Assembly: GCA_003279605.1 (NCBI GenBank)
Contig: QCHF01000002.1
Location: 447,586-511,585 of the forward strand
Direction: 5' to 3'
DNA: 64,000 nt
DNA from: SAR86 cluster bacterium AG-390-O18
Lineage (GTDB): Bacteria > Pseudomonadota > Gammaproteobacteria > Magnimaribacterales > AG-339-G14
In this document: piece after piece, positions 56,609-64,000 of the stretch
Layout of the letters: every line of letters starts with the position of its first letter
Position numbering within the stretch: position 1 is the first letter of the stretch
Translations under genes and position numbers: made by a program
The notes under the pieces: model-generated
The model's input: the letters and a program-made list of their open reading frames with translations, nothing else
The model's database searches: none
Told to the model about the DNA's origin: nothing

Positions 56609-57763
56609 ATGCCAAGAATTATTACATTATATTTAATAGGACAAGTAACTAAGATTAGTTTTTTAACTTTAATTGTTTTATTTAGCGTTTTTTTTCTAAA
56701 CGAGTTTACGGTCTATCTTGAAAAAGTCTCAAGCGGTGAGCTTTATCCTGAACTCCTGATACTGGTTTCGATTTACAGCATGTCTGAAATTGTTGAGGTC
56801 GTGCTCCCGCTGAGTGTTTTTATCGGGACCATTATTGCCATTTATCGCCTTGATCAGAACAATGAATTATTGGCTTTTTCTAAAATGGGCCTTGGAAAGC
56901 GAAAGGTCGTTTTAGTTTCCTGTATTCCAGCTATATTTTTTGCGCTTTTTGTTGCTTTGGTTTCCTTTTACCTCACTCCACTTTCAAACAACAAACTTGC
57001 GTTTTTAAACGATGTTGAAAGATTTTCAGATAGATTTAAATTAATGGGAGCAGAAAAGATCAATGTCCTTGATGATCTGAATGCAATTTTTTATGCAAAG
57101 GAGGCTTCAGATAGGGGCTTCCAAGATGTCTTTTCGAGTTTTGAAACCAACGAATCGGAATTTGTTTTGACTGCTGATGAATTAATTTCAAAACCCTTAA
57201 ATGAAAAAGAAAACCAGATATCTTTTGAGTCTGGTAAATTTTCCATTTTATCTGAAGCCATGCCACTGGATTTTAGCTTTGACGAATTCTTTTTAATTCT
57301 GCCAAAAAAGCCAATACTCAATATTGAGGATTTAAAAAGAAAATATTTTCACGAATTATTGTTTACTAAAGATTCAGAGCGAATTGAATTACTAAAACGC
57401 TCTTCCATGCCTTTAATCATTATCATTTCAGCTTTGATAGCAGCATCTTTAACCATGAGATTGAAAGAGTCGGGGCGTTTTTATATTTTTCTTTCTGGTC
57501 TAATTATATTTATGTCTTATTATGGACTATCGCTTTCTCAGGAAGTCTTTAGTAATTTTTCTCTAAATTCAACGATGGTCTTTTTTAGCATTCACGGTAT
57601 TTATTTGATTGCAGCCATTATGTTAGCACTGGATCAGAGTTATCAAAATTTTAGTTTTAATTTTGGCGGCTTAAAATATTCAAGAAACTTCATGATCAAC
57701 CTCTTTGTTCTATTTTTAATTGCCACTGTATTTTCTTATTTGGTTTTTTATGTCTTCTTATAG
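56609..57763 (+). CDS. lptF: LPS export permease LptF
   Basis: LptF and LptG form the membrane part of the LptB2FG ABC transporter that pulls LPS out of the inner membrane. The 384 residues have the YjgP/YjgQ pattern: an N-terminal pair of membrane segments, the EIVEVVLPLSVFIGTIIAIYRL loop near residue 55, the LAFSKMGLGKRKVV coupling helix near 90, a periplasmic beta-jellyroll (about 130-265) and three further membrane segments at the end. Its last 14 bases overlap lptG. Confidence 0.94.
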   Translation: MPRIITLYLIGQVTKISFLTLIVLFSVFFLNEFTVYLEKVSSGELYPELLILVSIYSMSEIVEVVLPLSVFIGTIIAIYRLDQNNELLAFSKMGLGKRKVVLVSCIPAIFFALFVALVSFYLTPLSNNKLAFLNDVERFSDRFKLMGAEKINVLDDLNAIFYAKEASDRGFQDVFSSFETNESEFVLTADELISKPLNEKENQISFESGKFSILSEAMPLDFSFDEFFLILPKKPILNIEDLKRKYFHELLFTKDSERIELLKRSSMPLIIIISALIAASLTMRLKESGRFYIFLSGLIIFMSYYGLSLSQEVFSNFSLNSTMVFFSIHGIYLIAAIMLALDQSYQNFSFNFGGLKYSRNFMINLFVLFLIATVFSYLVFYVFL

Positions 57764-58790
57764 TCTTATTTTTGGTGATACTTTAGACAATCTTTTTACA
57801 CGGTATGCCTGGCGCTTTCTAATTCTTACTGTTGGGGTATTTTTTTTACTGGATTTGGTTCTCTCGTTTCTGAATGAATTTGAAGATTTAAGTGAATTTT
57901 ATTCATTTGATAAGATTCTACTCTTTTTGGCATTTACGTCAGTTGATGCAGTTTTTGATATTTTTCCTTTAAGCGCAATTGTTTCGACAATTATGTGTAT
58001 GGGTGCAATTTCAGATTCAGGAGAATTGATAGCAGCAAGGGTATCTGGAAAAAAATTATCCAGAATTGTCTTTGCGGTTCTAAAGCCAGTAATTTTTGGA
58101 ATCACAATAATGCTCGTTTCATGGCAATTTTTTATTCCTAATCTTCAAGAGGCTGCCAATAAATTGAAATTCGAACCCGCATCTAATGTCTCTGAACAAA
58201 AAGAACAGTGGGTGTTTAAAAACGATCGGTTTTCAAAAGTAACAGATCGGGGTGTCAGCAAAGAAGTAAAAATTTACGATCTCGATGAAAAAGGAAACGT
58301 CGATAGCATTGTCATCGCTGAAGATTTTGAAATTACTGAAAACGAGTGGGTTATTAAAGAGGTAAGTGATTACAAGGAAAATATTGGTAAGTCAGATTTT
58401 GTCTGGGAAAATGCCCCAAAGTTGGCTATGAATTATTCCATGAAAGGTCTAAAACACATGTCCTTGACGGATAACTATTATTACTGGCAATCCATCAACG
58501 AAGCCGCTGACCGAAACAAAGTGGGTTACCAATTTTGGAAGAAAATGCTTGAACCCATTTCTTTGATCTGTCTTATTATTTTTGCTTTAGCCATTTCTCT
58601 GAGAGCCGTGGGTAGGAACAAAAGTGTCGATCGCTTCGTCTTAGGAATTTTAATTGCCTTTGGCTTTAACCTTTTAATTAAAATCTTCGGCAATATTTCT
58701 TTGATTCTCGGTTGGAGTGCTTTTTGGGGAATTCTGCTGTCTTCTTTGCTTCTGCTTTACTTCGGCATAAGAATCATTCGACGCGTTTAG
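57750..58790 (+). CDS. lptG: LPS export permease LptG
   Basis: Partner of LptF. I take the ATG at 57750 (346 residues, MSSYSLIFGDTLDNLFTRY) rather than an in-frame TTG ten codons upstream. The pattern repeats that of LptF: FPLSAIVSTIMCMGAISDSGELIAARVSG near 75, a periplasmic domain (about 130-255) and C-terminal membrane segments. The lptFG order and the divergent pepA neighbour agree with other Gammaproteobacteria. Its 3' end overlaps the converging RDD gene by four bases. Confidence 0.94.
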   Translation: MSSYSLIFGDTLDNLFTRYAWRFLILTVGVFFLLDLVLSFLNEFEDLSEFYSFDKILLFLAFTSVDAVFDIFPLSAIVSTIMCMGAISDSGELIAARVSGKKLSRIVFAVLKPVIFGITIMLVSWQFFIPNLQEAANKLKFEPASNVSEQKEQWVFKNDRFSKVTDRGVSKEVKIYDLDEKGNVDSIVIAEDFEITENEWVIKEVSDYKENIGKSDFVWENAPKLAMNYSMKGLKHMSLTDNYYYWQSINEAADRNKVGYQFWKKMLEPISLICLIIFALAISLRAVGRNKSVDRFVLGILIAFGFNLLIKIFGNISLILGWSAFWGILLSSLLLLYFGIRIIRRV

Positions 58791-59203
58791 ACTTTTACCA
58801 AAAACGTTTTTGATAAAATATCGTTTAAAGTTTTTTTATCCTTACGAAATAACATCGGTAGATAATTCAAGCCAAATAATAAAGTGAAGATCAATCCCAG
58901 TAGACATCGATAAACCATTCTCCCAAAACTTACGTCAAGAGAGTCTTCTTGAGCCAAGCGAACTTTCCAAACTTGCATGCCTAAGGTTTGACCTTTATTT
59001 TTTTTCCAAAAATAACAGTAAAAACCAACACCCAAAGCTAAAAAAACTAAATACATCAAAGGGCTTTCCACTTCGGTATTGAATGCATAAGTAATGAGCA
59101 GGGTGAGACCCACACAAAGGGCAATGATTAAAATCAAATCATAAAAAAGAGCAACCATTCTCCTGAAGAAGCCTGCTGGTTTATAATTTAAAGTAGAATT
59201 CAT
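58787..59203 (-). CDS. RDD-family membrane protein
   Basis: A 138-residue inner-membrane protein of the RDD family, starting MNSTLNYKPAGFFRRMVALFYDLILII; the family's R and D residues in the first membrane segment are seen in RRMVALFYDL. About three membrane segments. The family is widespread without an agreed role; some members influence ion or solute handling. RDD genes lie next to lptG in Pseudomonas as well. Its ATG is three bases from the ATG of the divergent POT transporter. A TTG five codons upstream would overlap that gene and is rejected. Confidence 0.85.
   Translation of the reverse strand: MNSTLNYKPAGFFRRMVALFYDLILIIALCVGLTLLITYAFNTEVESPLMYLVFLALGVGFYCYFWKKNKGQTLGMQVWKVRLAQEDSLDVSFGRMVYRCLLGLIFTLLFGLNYLPMLFRKDKKTLNDILSKTFLVKV
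59182..59187 (+). promoter_or_regulatory. -10 element of the POT transporter inside the RDD gene
   Basis: A perfect TATAAT on the + strand inside the 5' coding part of the divergent RDD gene, 19 bases before the transporter ATG. No good -35 is apparent. With only three bases between the two start codons, any promoter for either gene has to lie in the other's coding sequence. Confidence 0.4.
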
Positions 59204-59206
59204 ATT

Positions 59207-60694
59207 ATGTCTGAACAAGAAGCTAATCTATCACAAAGCAATTTCTTCGGTCATCCCATTGGCTTAAGAACCTTATTCTTTACTGAGCTCTGGGAGCGAA
59301 TGTCTTATTACGGCATGCGTGGCTTGCTGGTTCTTTACATGACCATTGGTGTGGTTGGCAATCCAGGACTGGGTTGGTCAAACGTAGAAGCCAATGCCAT
59401 TTATGGCATTTATGCTGGGATGGTTTATTTCTTAGCTTTGCCAGGTGGTTGGCTTGCAGATAATTTATTGGGTTATCAAAAGGCCGTGCTTTATGGTGCG
59501 CTCATTATCATGTTGGGACACTTTACCTTGGCCATTCCTTTGGAAGAGACTTTTATCTTGGGCTTGGCGTTTGTTGCGATTGGTACCGGTCTTCTAAAAC
59601 CCAACATCTCTTCCATCGTGGGTCAACTTTATGCGGATCAAGACGAACGCAGAGATTCAGGGTTCACCATTTTTTACATGTCGATCAATATTGGGAGCAT
59701 GCTGGGCTTTGCTGTTTGCGGTTACTTAGGCGAGCGTATCGGTTGGCATTGGGGTTTTGGTGCTGCAGGCATAGGTATGCTTTTTGGGGTTATTCAATTT
59801 GTTTATTTTCGAAGTCAGCTTGGAACTGCTGGCTTAAATCCAAATGAGATGGCAGAAGGGCGCAGAAGCACTTTGAGACTTTGGACCATCATTACGGTTA
59901 TATTTTTTGCAGCAGTGGTCATCTCAGGAGTCCTTGGGCTTTGGAGCATTGATCCAGTATTCTTTGCCGAACGTTTTCGTGACTTTTTGGTAGTGATCTC
60001 ATTTATCTATTTTGGTTACTTGTTCTTCTTTGCAGGTCTTACTAGCTTTGAGAAGAAAAACGTTTTGATGCTTTTACTTTTATTTGTGGGAGCGGCTGCT
60101 TTTTGGTCAGGCTTTGATCAGTCGGCAGGTTCGTTATCCATCTTTACCAGAGATTATGTCAATCTTACTTTTGGTTCTTTTCAAGCGCCTGTCAGTTGGA
60201 CGCAATTCTTAAACCCACTTTTTGTGGTGATGTTTGCACCGTTCTTTGCTTATCTTTGGGTCTTTTTGGGGAAAAGAAATTTAAATCCCAATACGCCTAT
60301 TAAATTTGCCATTGGGTTAATTTTCATGGGTCTAGGCTTTATTGTAATGCTCTACGCTGTGCAATACGCTATGGTTGAAGCGCCTGTAGGAGTTCAATGG
60401 TTGCTTTTGACTTATCTCTTACACACCTTTGGTGAATTGGCTTTATCGCCAGTTGGTTTATCTGCTTTTTCAAGATATTCGCCGAAAAAATATCTTGGCC
60501 AAATGATGGGTTTGTGGTTTTTGGCTTCCTCTCTTGGAGGAGTCCTTGCCGGACTGTTTGGTGGGGAAGCAACCGAATCCGGTTTGAGTAGTATGACACC
60601 AATATTTTCTGAACTGATTTATTATTATTTAATCATAGCAGCAGTCTTAATAGTTCTTTCTTTTTTTATAAAAGGATCTTTAAAAGAGAGGTAA
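59207..60694 (+). CDS. Proton-dependent oligopeptide (POT/PTR2) transporter
   Basis: A 495-residue MFS protein importing di- and tripeptides with protons. The POT signature ExxER is at FTELWERMSYYGMRGLL near residue 32, and the second PTR2 motif lies around FTIFYMSINIGSMLGFAVCGYLGERIGW near 155. About fourteen membrane segments, similar to E. coli DtpA (500). Codon use differs from the ribosomal genes: arginine is often CGT or CGC and G+C looks higher, which suggests later acquisition or different selection. Its end is ten bases from the converging small zinc-ribbon gene. Confidence 0.92.
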   Translation: MSEQEANLSQSNFFGHPIGLRTLFFTELWERMSYYGMRGLLVLYMTIGVVGNPGLGWSNVEANAIYGIYAGMVYFLALPGGWLADNLLGYQKAVLYGALIIMLGHFTLAIPLEETFILGLAFVAIGTGLLKPNISSIVGQLYADQDERRDSGFTIFYMSINIGSMLGFAVCGYLGERIGWHWGFGAAGIGMLFGVIQFVYFRSQLGTAGLNPNEMAEGRRSTLRLWTIITVIFFAAVVISGVLGLWSIDPVFFAERFRDFLVVISFIYFGYLFFFAGLTSFEKKNVLMLLLLFVGAAAFWSGFDQSAGSLSIFTRDYVNLTFGSFQAPVSWTQFLNPLFVVMFAPFFAYLWVFLGKRNLNPNTPIKFAIGLIFMGLGFIVMLYAVQYAMVEAPVGVQWLLLTYLLHTFGELALSPVGLSAFSRYSPKKYLGQMMGLWFLASSLGGVLAGLFGGEATESGLSSMTPIFSELIYYYLIIAAVLIVLSFFIKGSLKER

Positions 60695-60704
60695 AAATAG
60701 ATTT

Positions 60705-60878
60705 TTAAAAAAATATTTCTATAAGAAATGTTGCAAGAAAATAAACAATTCCCAAGGCAATTATTCCTGCTAAAAATTCCCAAAATGCACCGCTAAGATT
60801 AGTACCTCCGCAAGTGGGACAGGTTCCAACATAATCTGCAATTGTTGCCCCACATGCGTCGCATTTTTTAGTAGCCAT
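60705..60878 (-). CDS. Small zinc-ribbon membrane protein (57 residues)
   Basis: Read directly from the sequence; too short for most gene finders. ATG GCT ACT AAA starts a frame of 57 codons. The N-terminus has two CxxC knuckles (C6-x2-C9 and C20-x2-C23) with glycines after each pair, and residues 33-55 form one hydrophobic segment (LAGIIALGIVYFLATFLI). It looks like a zinc-ribbon domain tied to the membrane, similar in style to many unnamed small proteins. The reading frame and cysteine spacing support a real gene. No function can be given. Confidence 0.8.
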   Translation of the reverse strand: MATKKCDACGATIADYVGTCPTCGGTNLSGAFWEFLAGIIALGIVYFLATFLIEIFF

Positions 60879-60928
60879 TAATGTAAAATTAATCTCTAAT
60901 AGAGTATATATTTTTTTGGGAGGAAAAT

Positions 60929-61714
60929 ATGATCAGTTTCATAGTTTACGTTTTTTGGTTACTAGTTTTCCTTGCTTCAGTTTTTTTTCTTGCAGTATCA
61001 CTTTGGGATAACAGCGAAGACAATAAAGACCCTGAAAGTTTTGAAAAAAAGAAGATAATTTATGGCTTAACCTCTATAGGACATTTAAATTCTTGGCAGA
61101 CTGTGGGTACAAGCTTAGGATGTTTTTTAGCTGCTCTTTTATCTGCATGGTTCATTGATATTTTTTACCTTTTTCTTTGGATAAGTTTATTTGCAGTCGG
61201 TTTTGCAGTCTTTGGTATTCTTAGTGCATTAGGCTCAGATGAAGAAGATTTTTCTTCATCGATTATGAGAAACCTTAAAGAGTTTAATTTAGATAAAGCT
61301 TTAATTTACTTACCAACTTATGCTCTAGTCACTTCGTTTGTTTTAATTTTTGCAATTAACGGAGGTGGCATGGCAGAGTGGGATGATGCTTCCACAAGTA
61401 AATCATCAGCTTCTTCTAGCAGTTCAAGTTCATCTGGCGGATCAAAAGATCGATATTCAATAGGTTCTGATGGACACCCTTTGAAAAATGGAGAGCACTA
61501 TGCATTTTCTTCAGGATATATTGCAGGGGAGATATTTAATATTACAATTGCTCAAGGAGGAGGCATACAAAGTGCTAATTCCCGATGCTATAAAGCTATG
61601 ACATCTAGGGCTGCAAGTGGTGGCGATGATTATCATTTATGTGACCGGATGGTAGATTCAGCTTCTAATTCTTCCTATTTCCAGTCTATGAGGAATAACA
61701 AAACTTATAAATAG
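60929..61714 (+). CDS. Unknown membrane protein with Ser-rich linker
   Basis: I do not recognise this 261-residue product. It has four hydrophobic segments (about 3-26, 57-78, 80-102, 126-144), a serine-rich linker (155-172, with a run of eight serines) and a soluble C-terminal part of about 90 residues, rich in Gly, Ser and Asn, with two cysteines (C220 and C238) that could form a disulphide. A strong GGGAGG site precedes the ATG. It diverges from the zinc-ribbon gene 50 bases away and converges on the CPBP gene. Probably an accessory envelope protein. Confidence 0.75.
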   Translation: MISFIVYVFWLLVFLASVFFLAVSLWDNSEDNKDPESFEKKKIIYGLTSIGHLNSWQTVGTSLGCFLAALLSAWFIDIFYLFLWISLFAVGFAVFGILSALGSDEEDFSSSIMRNLKEFNLDKALIYLPTYALVTSFVLIFAINGGGMAEWDDASTSKSSASSSSSSSSGGSKDRYSIGSDGHPLKNGEHYAFSSGYIAGEIFNITIAQGGGIQSANSRCYKAMTSRAASGGDDYHLCDRMVDSASNSSYFQSMRNNKTYK

Positions 61715-61726
61715 AATATATAGGTT

Positions 61727-62332
61727 TTAATCAGAAGTGCCTTTTGGTGCTTTTGGAGTATTGAGAAAAGTTATCGCCCAATGCAAAAGAATTACGGCAG
61801 TCAAATCTCCGGTTGTATCCAACATTCTGCTAAAGCCCATGCCGCCAAGAAAAGTAAAAATACAGGCATTGAGTTTCCAGCGTAAAGTGAAATAGTGAAT
61901 GGCTGCAAAAAGAACATTGCTAATGAGAGCTCCAATCCAAAAGAAGCTGATACCTGTAACATCCGAAGTAATTAAAAGAGGTAGAGAAAGTCTGAAAGCA
62001 ATTTCTTCAACTACAGAAATCAAGAAAAGATAGCCAACCCAGATTAATTGACGAAAATCAATTTCTCTTTTTGTATATTTAAGAAACCCAAAGATAAAAC
62101 TAGCAACTATCAAACTCCAAAGAAGATATTTCAGAGGATTTCTGAATAAATTATCCAGTGAAGATAATAGAGCGGTTTGAATGGATGGCAGCAAAAGACA
62201 AATAATCGCTATTGAAGTCATCGTTAGACCATGTCTGGCAAGGACTTGACGAAATTTAGAGATGTAATTCTTTTGGGTTAAGGCTGCTCTTTGTAGTCGA
62301 CCAGCAGGAATTGGATTAGAAGCTTCCTTCAT
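61727..62332 (-). CDS. CPBP-family intramembrane metalloprotease (CAAX/Abi type)
   Basis: A 201-residue membrane protein with about five or six hydrophobic segments. The CPBP motifs are visible: EExxxR as E109-E110 to R114 (VVEEIAFR), FxxxH as F142 to H146 (LFAAIH), and a third histidine at 184 (LLHWAITFLN). Members include eukaryotic Rce1 and bacterial proteins of uncertain targets. It lies 19 bases downstream of dapD on the same strand and may be co-transcribed with it. Confidence 0.82.
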   Translation of the reverse strand: MKEASNPIPAGRLQRAALTQKNYISKFRQVLARHGLTMTSIAIICLLLPSIQTALLSSLDNLFRNPLKYLLWSLIVASFIFGFLKYTKREIDFRQLIWVGYLFLISVVEEIAFRLSLPLLITSDVTGISFFWIGALISNVLFAAIHYFTLRWKLNACIFTFLGGMGFSRMLDTTGDLTAVILLHWAITFLNTPKAPKGTSD

Positions 62333-62351
62333 TGATGACTATACGATTAAG

Positions 62352-63239
62352 TTAATCGTTGGAATGCAATTCTTCGTTGAGTTCTATGACTTTTTTATTC
62401 GGGCGACACTGAATGGAACCCGTTAAAGAATTTCTGATAAATAAAAGATCGGATTTCGAAGCAAGCTCAGACGCTTTAAGGGTTTCAGAAATCTCACCTT
62501 TGTCATCGATAACCTCCACTTTGGAAGAAGCTGTTAGATAAAGTCCAGCCTCAACTGTGCATCGGTCTCCTAATGGAATGCCTAAACCGGAATTGGCGCC
62601 AAGCAGACAATTTTTCCCAAGAGAAATTCGAACATCGTTACCACCGGATAAAGTTCCCATGGTGGAAGCGCCACCGCCAATATCGGTTTTATCGCCAATG
62701 ACAACTCCTTGGGAAATTCTGCCTTCGATCATTGCTTCGCCTAAAGAACCGGCATTAAAGTTCACAAAGCCCTCGTGCATGATAGTTGTTCCGGATCCCA
62801 GATAAGCTCCCAATCTCACACGGTTGGCATCGGCAATTCGGACATCGGATAAAGTTACGTAATCGGTCATGCGTGGAAATTTATCAATGCTGTGGACCAA
62901 GATATGTCGGTTCTCTTTTCTTGCCTCAAGTTGCGCTTTTTTGAAATCGGCAATTGAGAAAGGACCTTCAGAGGTCCAAACGACATTTTGTAAAATTCCA
63001 AAAATACCATCTAAATTAATTTCGTTTGGTTTGACCAAGCGATAAGAAAGCAAATGCAGTTTTAAATAGGCTTCTGGTACTGAAGTAGGGGCTTTGTCAT
63101 CACTGACAGATACTTTTTCAAAAATAGCATCGGATGACTCAAGATCTTCAGCGGAAATATTCTCCTCGGCGAAAAACATTTCAATCCACTCACCGTCGCT
63201 GTTTTTTGTGCCAATTCCTAAGCCAGTCCAATTACTCAT
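62352..63239 (-). CDS. dapD: 2,3,4,5-tetrahydropyridine-2,6-dicarboxylate N-succinyltransferase
   Basis: DapD adds succinyl to the DapB product, so this cell uses the succinylase branch to lysine. The 295 residues have an N-terminal domain and a hexapeptide-repeat beta-helix (GAYLGSGTTIMHEGFVNFNAGSLG near 140, then GGGASTMGTLSGGNDVRISLG). The sequence resembles the longer Pseudomonas/Mycobacterium DapD type (about 315-345) rather than E. coli (274). Its start overlaps the end of dapC by eight bases. Confidence 0.9.
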   Translation of the reverse strand: MSNWTGLGIGTKNSDGEWIEMFFAEENISAEDLESSDAIFEKVSVSDDKAPTSVPEAYLKLHLLSYRLVKPNEINLDGIFGILQNVVWTSEGPFSIADFKKAQLEARKENRHILVHSIDKFPRMTDYVTLSDVRIADANRVRLGAYLGSGTTIMHEGFVNFNAGSLGEAMIEGRISQGVVIGDKTDIGGGASTMGTLSGGNDVRISLGKNCLLGANSGLGIPLGDRCTVEAGLYLTASSKVEVIDDKGEISETLKASELASKSDLLFIRNSLTGSIQCRPNKKVIELNEELHSND

Positions 63240-64000
63240 TATCTAAAACCTTTTTTATGCTTGTTAATGCTTTTGTTGTTGATTCTATATCATGCACTAA
63301 AGCAATTCTTAAATATTGCTCTGCAGGATTTTGCCCATTGTCTTCAGCGCCTAAATATTTACCTGGTAATACTATGACTTGCTCTTCGTCGTAAAGTTTT
63401 TTGGTAAAAGCTTCGGTATCCTTTACTCTCAGCCAAAGATAGAAAGCTCCATCTGGGGTTAAAGAGTCTTTGGCTAAAATTTCTTCAGCCAATTTAAATT
63501 TTTCTGCATAGGCGGCTCGATTGTCTTCAACAGTTTTGTCGTCTGCCCATGCCAAAGTACTCGCATTTTGAATGGGCAAGGGGACGCTGACACCATGAAA
63601 CATGCGATATTTTGAGAAGGCGGCAATGATACTGGCGTCTCCAGTAGCACAACCGGATCTAAAGCCTGGTAAGTTGGAACGCTTTGAGAGACTGTGCAAT
63701 GCTAAAACATTCTCCAAGCTACCATTTACTTCCATGGCAGCTTCCAAAAGGGAAGTGGGTTTTTCACCAAAATAGATATCTATGTAGCATTCATCGCTTA
63801 AAACTTTAAAACCAAATTCTTTGGAGAGCCTTACCACTTTGCAAAGTTCAGTTTTACTCATTACTTTGCCGGTAGGATTGGAAGGCGAGCAAAGAACAAG
63901 CAGCTGACATTTCTCCCAAACTTCTTGCGCGACATTTTCCAAATCCATTTGGAAATTATTTTCTTCAGAGCAATTTAAAAAATGAGGTTTGGCGCCTGCA
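63232..64000 (-). CDS. dapC: Succinyldiaminopimelate transaminase (cut by window end)
   Basis: A PLP-dependent class I aminotransferase; 255 residues are visible and the frame stays open to the window edge, so the N-terminal part is missing. An ATG at 63948 is internal. The visible part starts AGAKPHFLN and has LVLCSPSNPTGKVMS, the SDECYIDIYFGEKP strand and the lysine region HSLSKRSNLPGFRSG, where the lysine binds PLP. DapC makes succinyl-diaminopimelate; dapD, the next gene, overlaps its stop, supporting DapC over other class I aminotransferases. Confidence 0.9.
   Translation of the reverse strand, partial: AGAKPHFLNCSEENNFQMDLENVAQEVWEKCQLLVLCSPSNPTGKVMSKTELCKVVRLSKEFGFKVLSDECYIDIYFGEKPTSLLEAAMEVNGSLENVLALHSLSKRSNLPGFRSGCATGDASIIAAFSKYRMFHGVSVPLPIQNASTLAWADDKTVEDNRAAYAEKFKLAEEILAKDSLTPDGAFYLWLRVKDTEAFTKKLYDEEQVIVLPGKYLGAEDNGQNPAEQYLRIALVHDIESTTKALTSIKKVLDNE

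Noticed and set aside
63232-63948. Complete aminotransferase starting at the ATG at 63948
   Set aside because: The frame stays open and recognisably DapC-like to the window edge, so the gene is partial and this ATG is internal.
1-64000. CRISPR arrays, insertion sequences, prophage, toxin-antitoxin or restriction genes
   Set aside because: No direct-repeat arrays, transposase-like frames or defence domains were seen on either strand.
1-64000. tRNA genes
   Set aside because: The only GTTCGA-type T arm found belongs to tmRNA at 19151-19503.

Overview
This is a very gene-dense, AT-rich stretch of chromosome from a bacterium with the gene order of a gammaproteobacterium. Most blocks match the order known from Pseudomonas-like Gammaproteobacteria: S10-spc-alpha, rplU-rpmA-obgE-proB, bamE/fur-grpE-dnaK-dnaJ-dapB, rpsB to tilS, and lptFG diverging from pepA-holC-valS. 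Neighbouring genes commonly touch or overlap, small proteins are trimmed, and I see no insertion sequence, prophage, CRISPR or tRNA. That looks like a streamlined marine gammaproteobacterium. A SAR86-like lineage is my best guess, but it is inference, because no 16S or marker tree is available here.

Layout. 1-10.6 kb (+): end of the S10 operon (from rplB), then spc (rplN to secY, rpmJ) and alpha (rpsM to rplQ) with almost no spacers. 10.6-15.7 kb: uvrA (-) diverging from ssb (+), then the fabA-fabB pair (-) for unsaturated fatty acids. 15.7-18.1 kb (+): rplU, rpmA, obgE, proB. 18.1-20.0 kb (-): smpB, the tmRNA gene ssrA, a family 25 glycosyltransferase and rpsT in one line. 20.0-26.5 kb: a sodium symporter, bamE (-), and fur-grpE-dnaK-dnaJ-dapB with a sigma-32 type promoter before dnaK. 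26.5-45.0 kb (+): one long run, rpsB-tsf-frr-uppS-cdsA-dxr-rseP-bamA-skp-lpxD-fabZ-lpxA-lpxB-rnhB-dnaE-accA-tilS, covering translation, isoprenoid and undecaprenyl supply, outer-membrane assembly, lipid A and replication. 45.0-51.8 kb: leuA (-), holD-rimI, glutathione peroxidase (-), an aldo/keto reductase, an acetyltransferase, a PPIase and a HupE/UreJ-like membrane protein, then a membrane-anchored cold-shock-domain protein (-). 51.9-58.8 kb: pepA-holC-valS (-) and lptF-lptG (+). 58.8-62.3 kb: an accessory mosaic of alternating strands (RDD protein, POT peptide transporter, tiny zinc-ribbon membrane protein, Ser-rich unknown, CPBP protease). 62.3-64.0 kb (-): dapC (cut by the window end) and dapD.

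The genes form coherent machines: ribosome assembly and rescue (r-proteins, tmRNA/SmpB, EF-Ts, RRF); an envelope set (LpxA/B/D, FabZ, BamA/BamE/Skp, RseP, LptF/G, UppS, CdsA); a replication set (DnaE, SSB, chi and psi); and a lysine set (DapB, DapC, DapD). No intrinsic terminator is convincing anywhere. No spacer over about 300 bases lacks a gene: the 392-base gap between the glycosyltransferase and smpB is filled by tmRNA, and the 234-base gap after the POT transporter holds a 57-codon gene.

I found no defence, secretion or biosynthetic island. The signals most worth following are a DnaJ lacking the first of its four zinc motifs, an rpsB leader with a possible pseudoknot, an rpsT start codon in a hairpin preceded by an anti-Shine-Dalgarno sequence, a glycosyltransferase gene starting 12 bases after the tmRNA 3' end, a short psi subunit next to rimI, a possibly leaderless membrane cold-shock protein, and the 58.8-62.3 kb mosaic.
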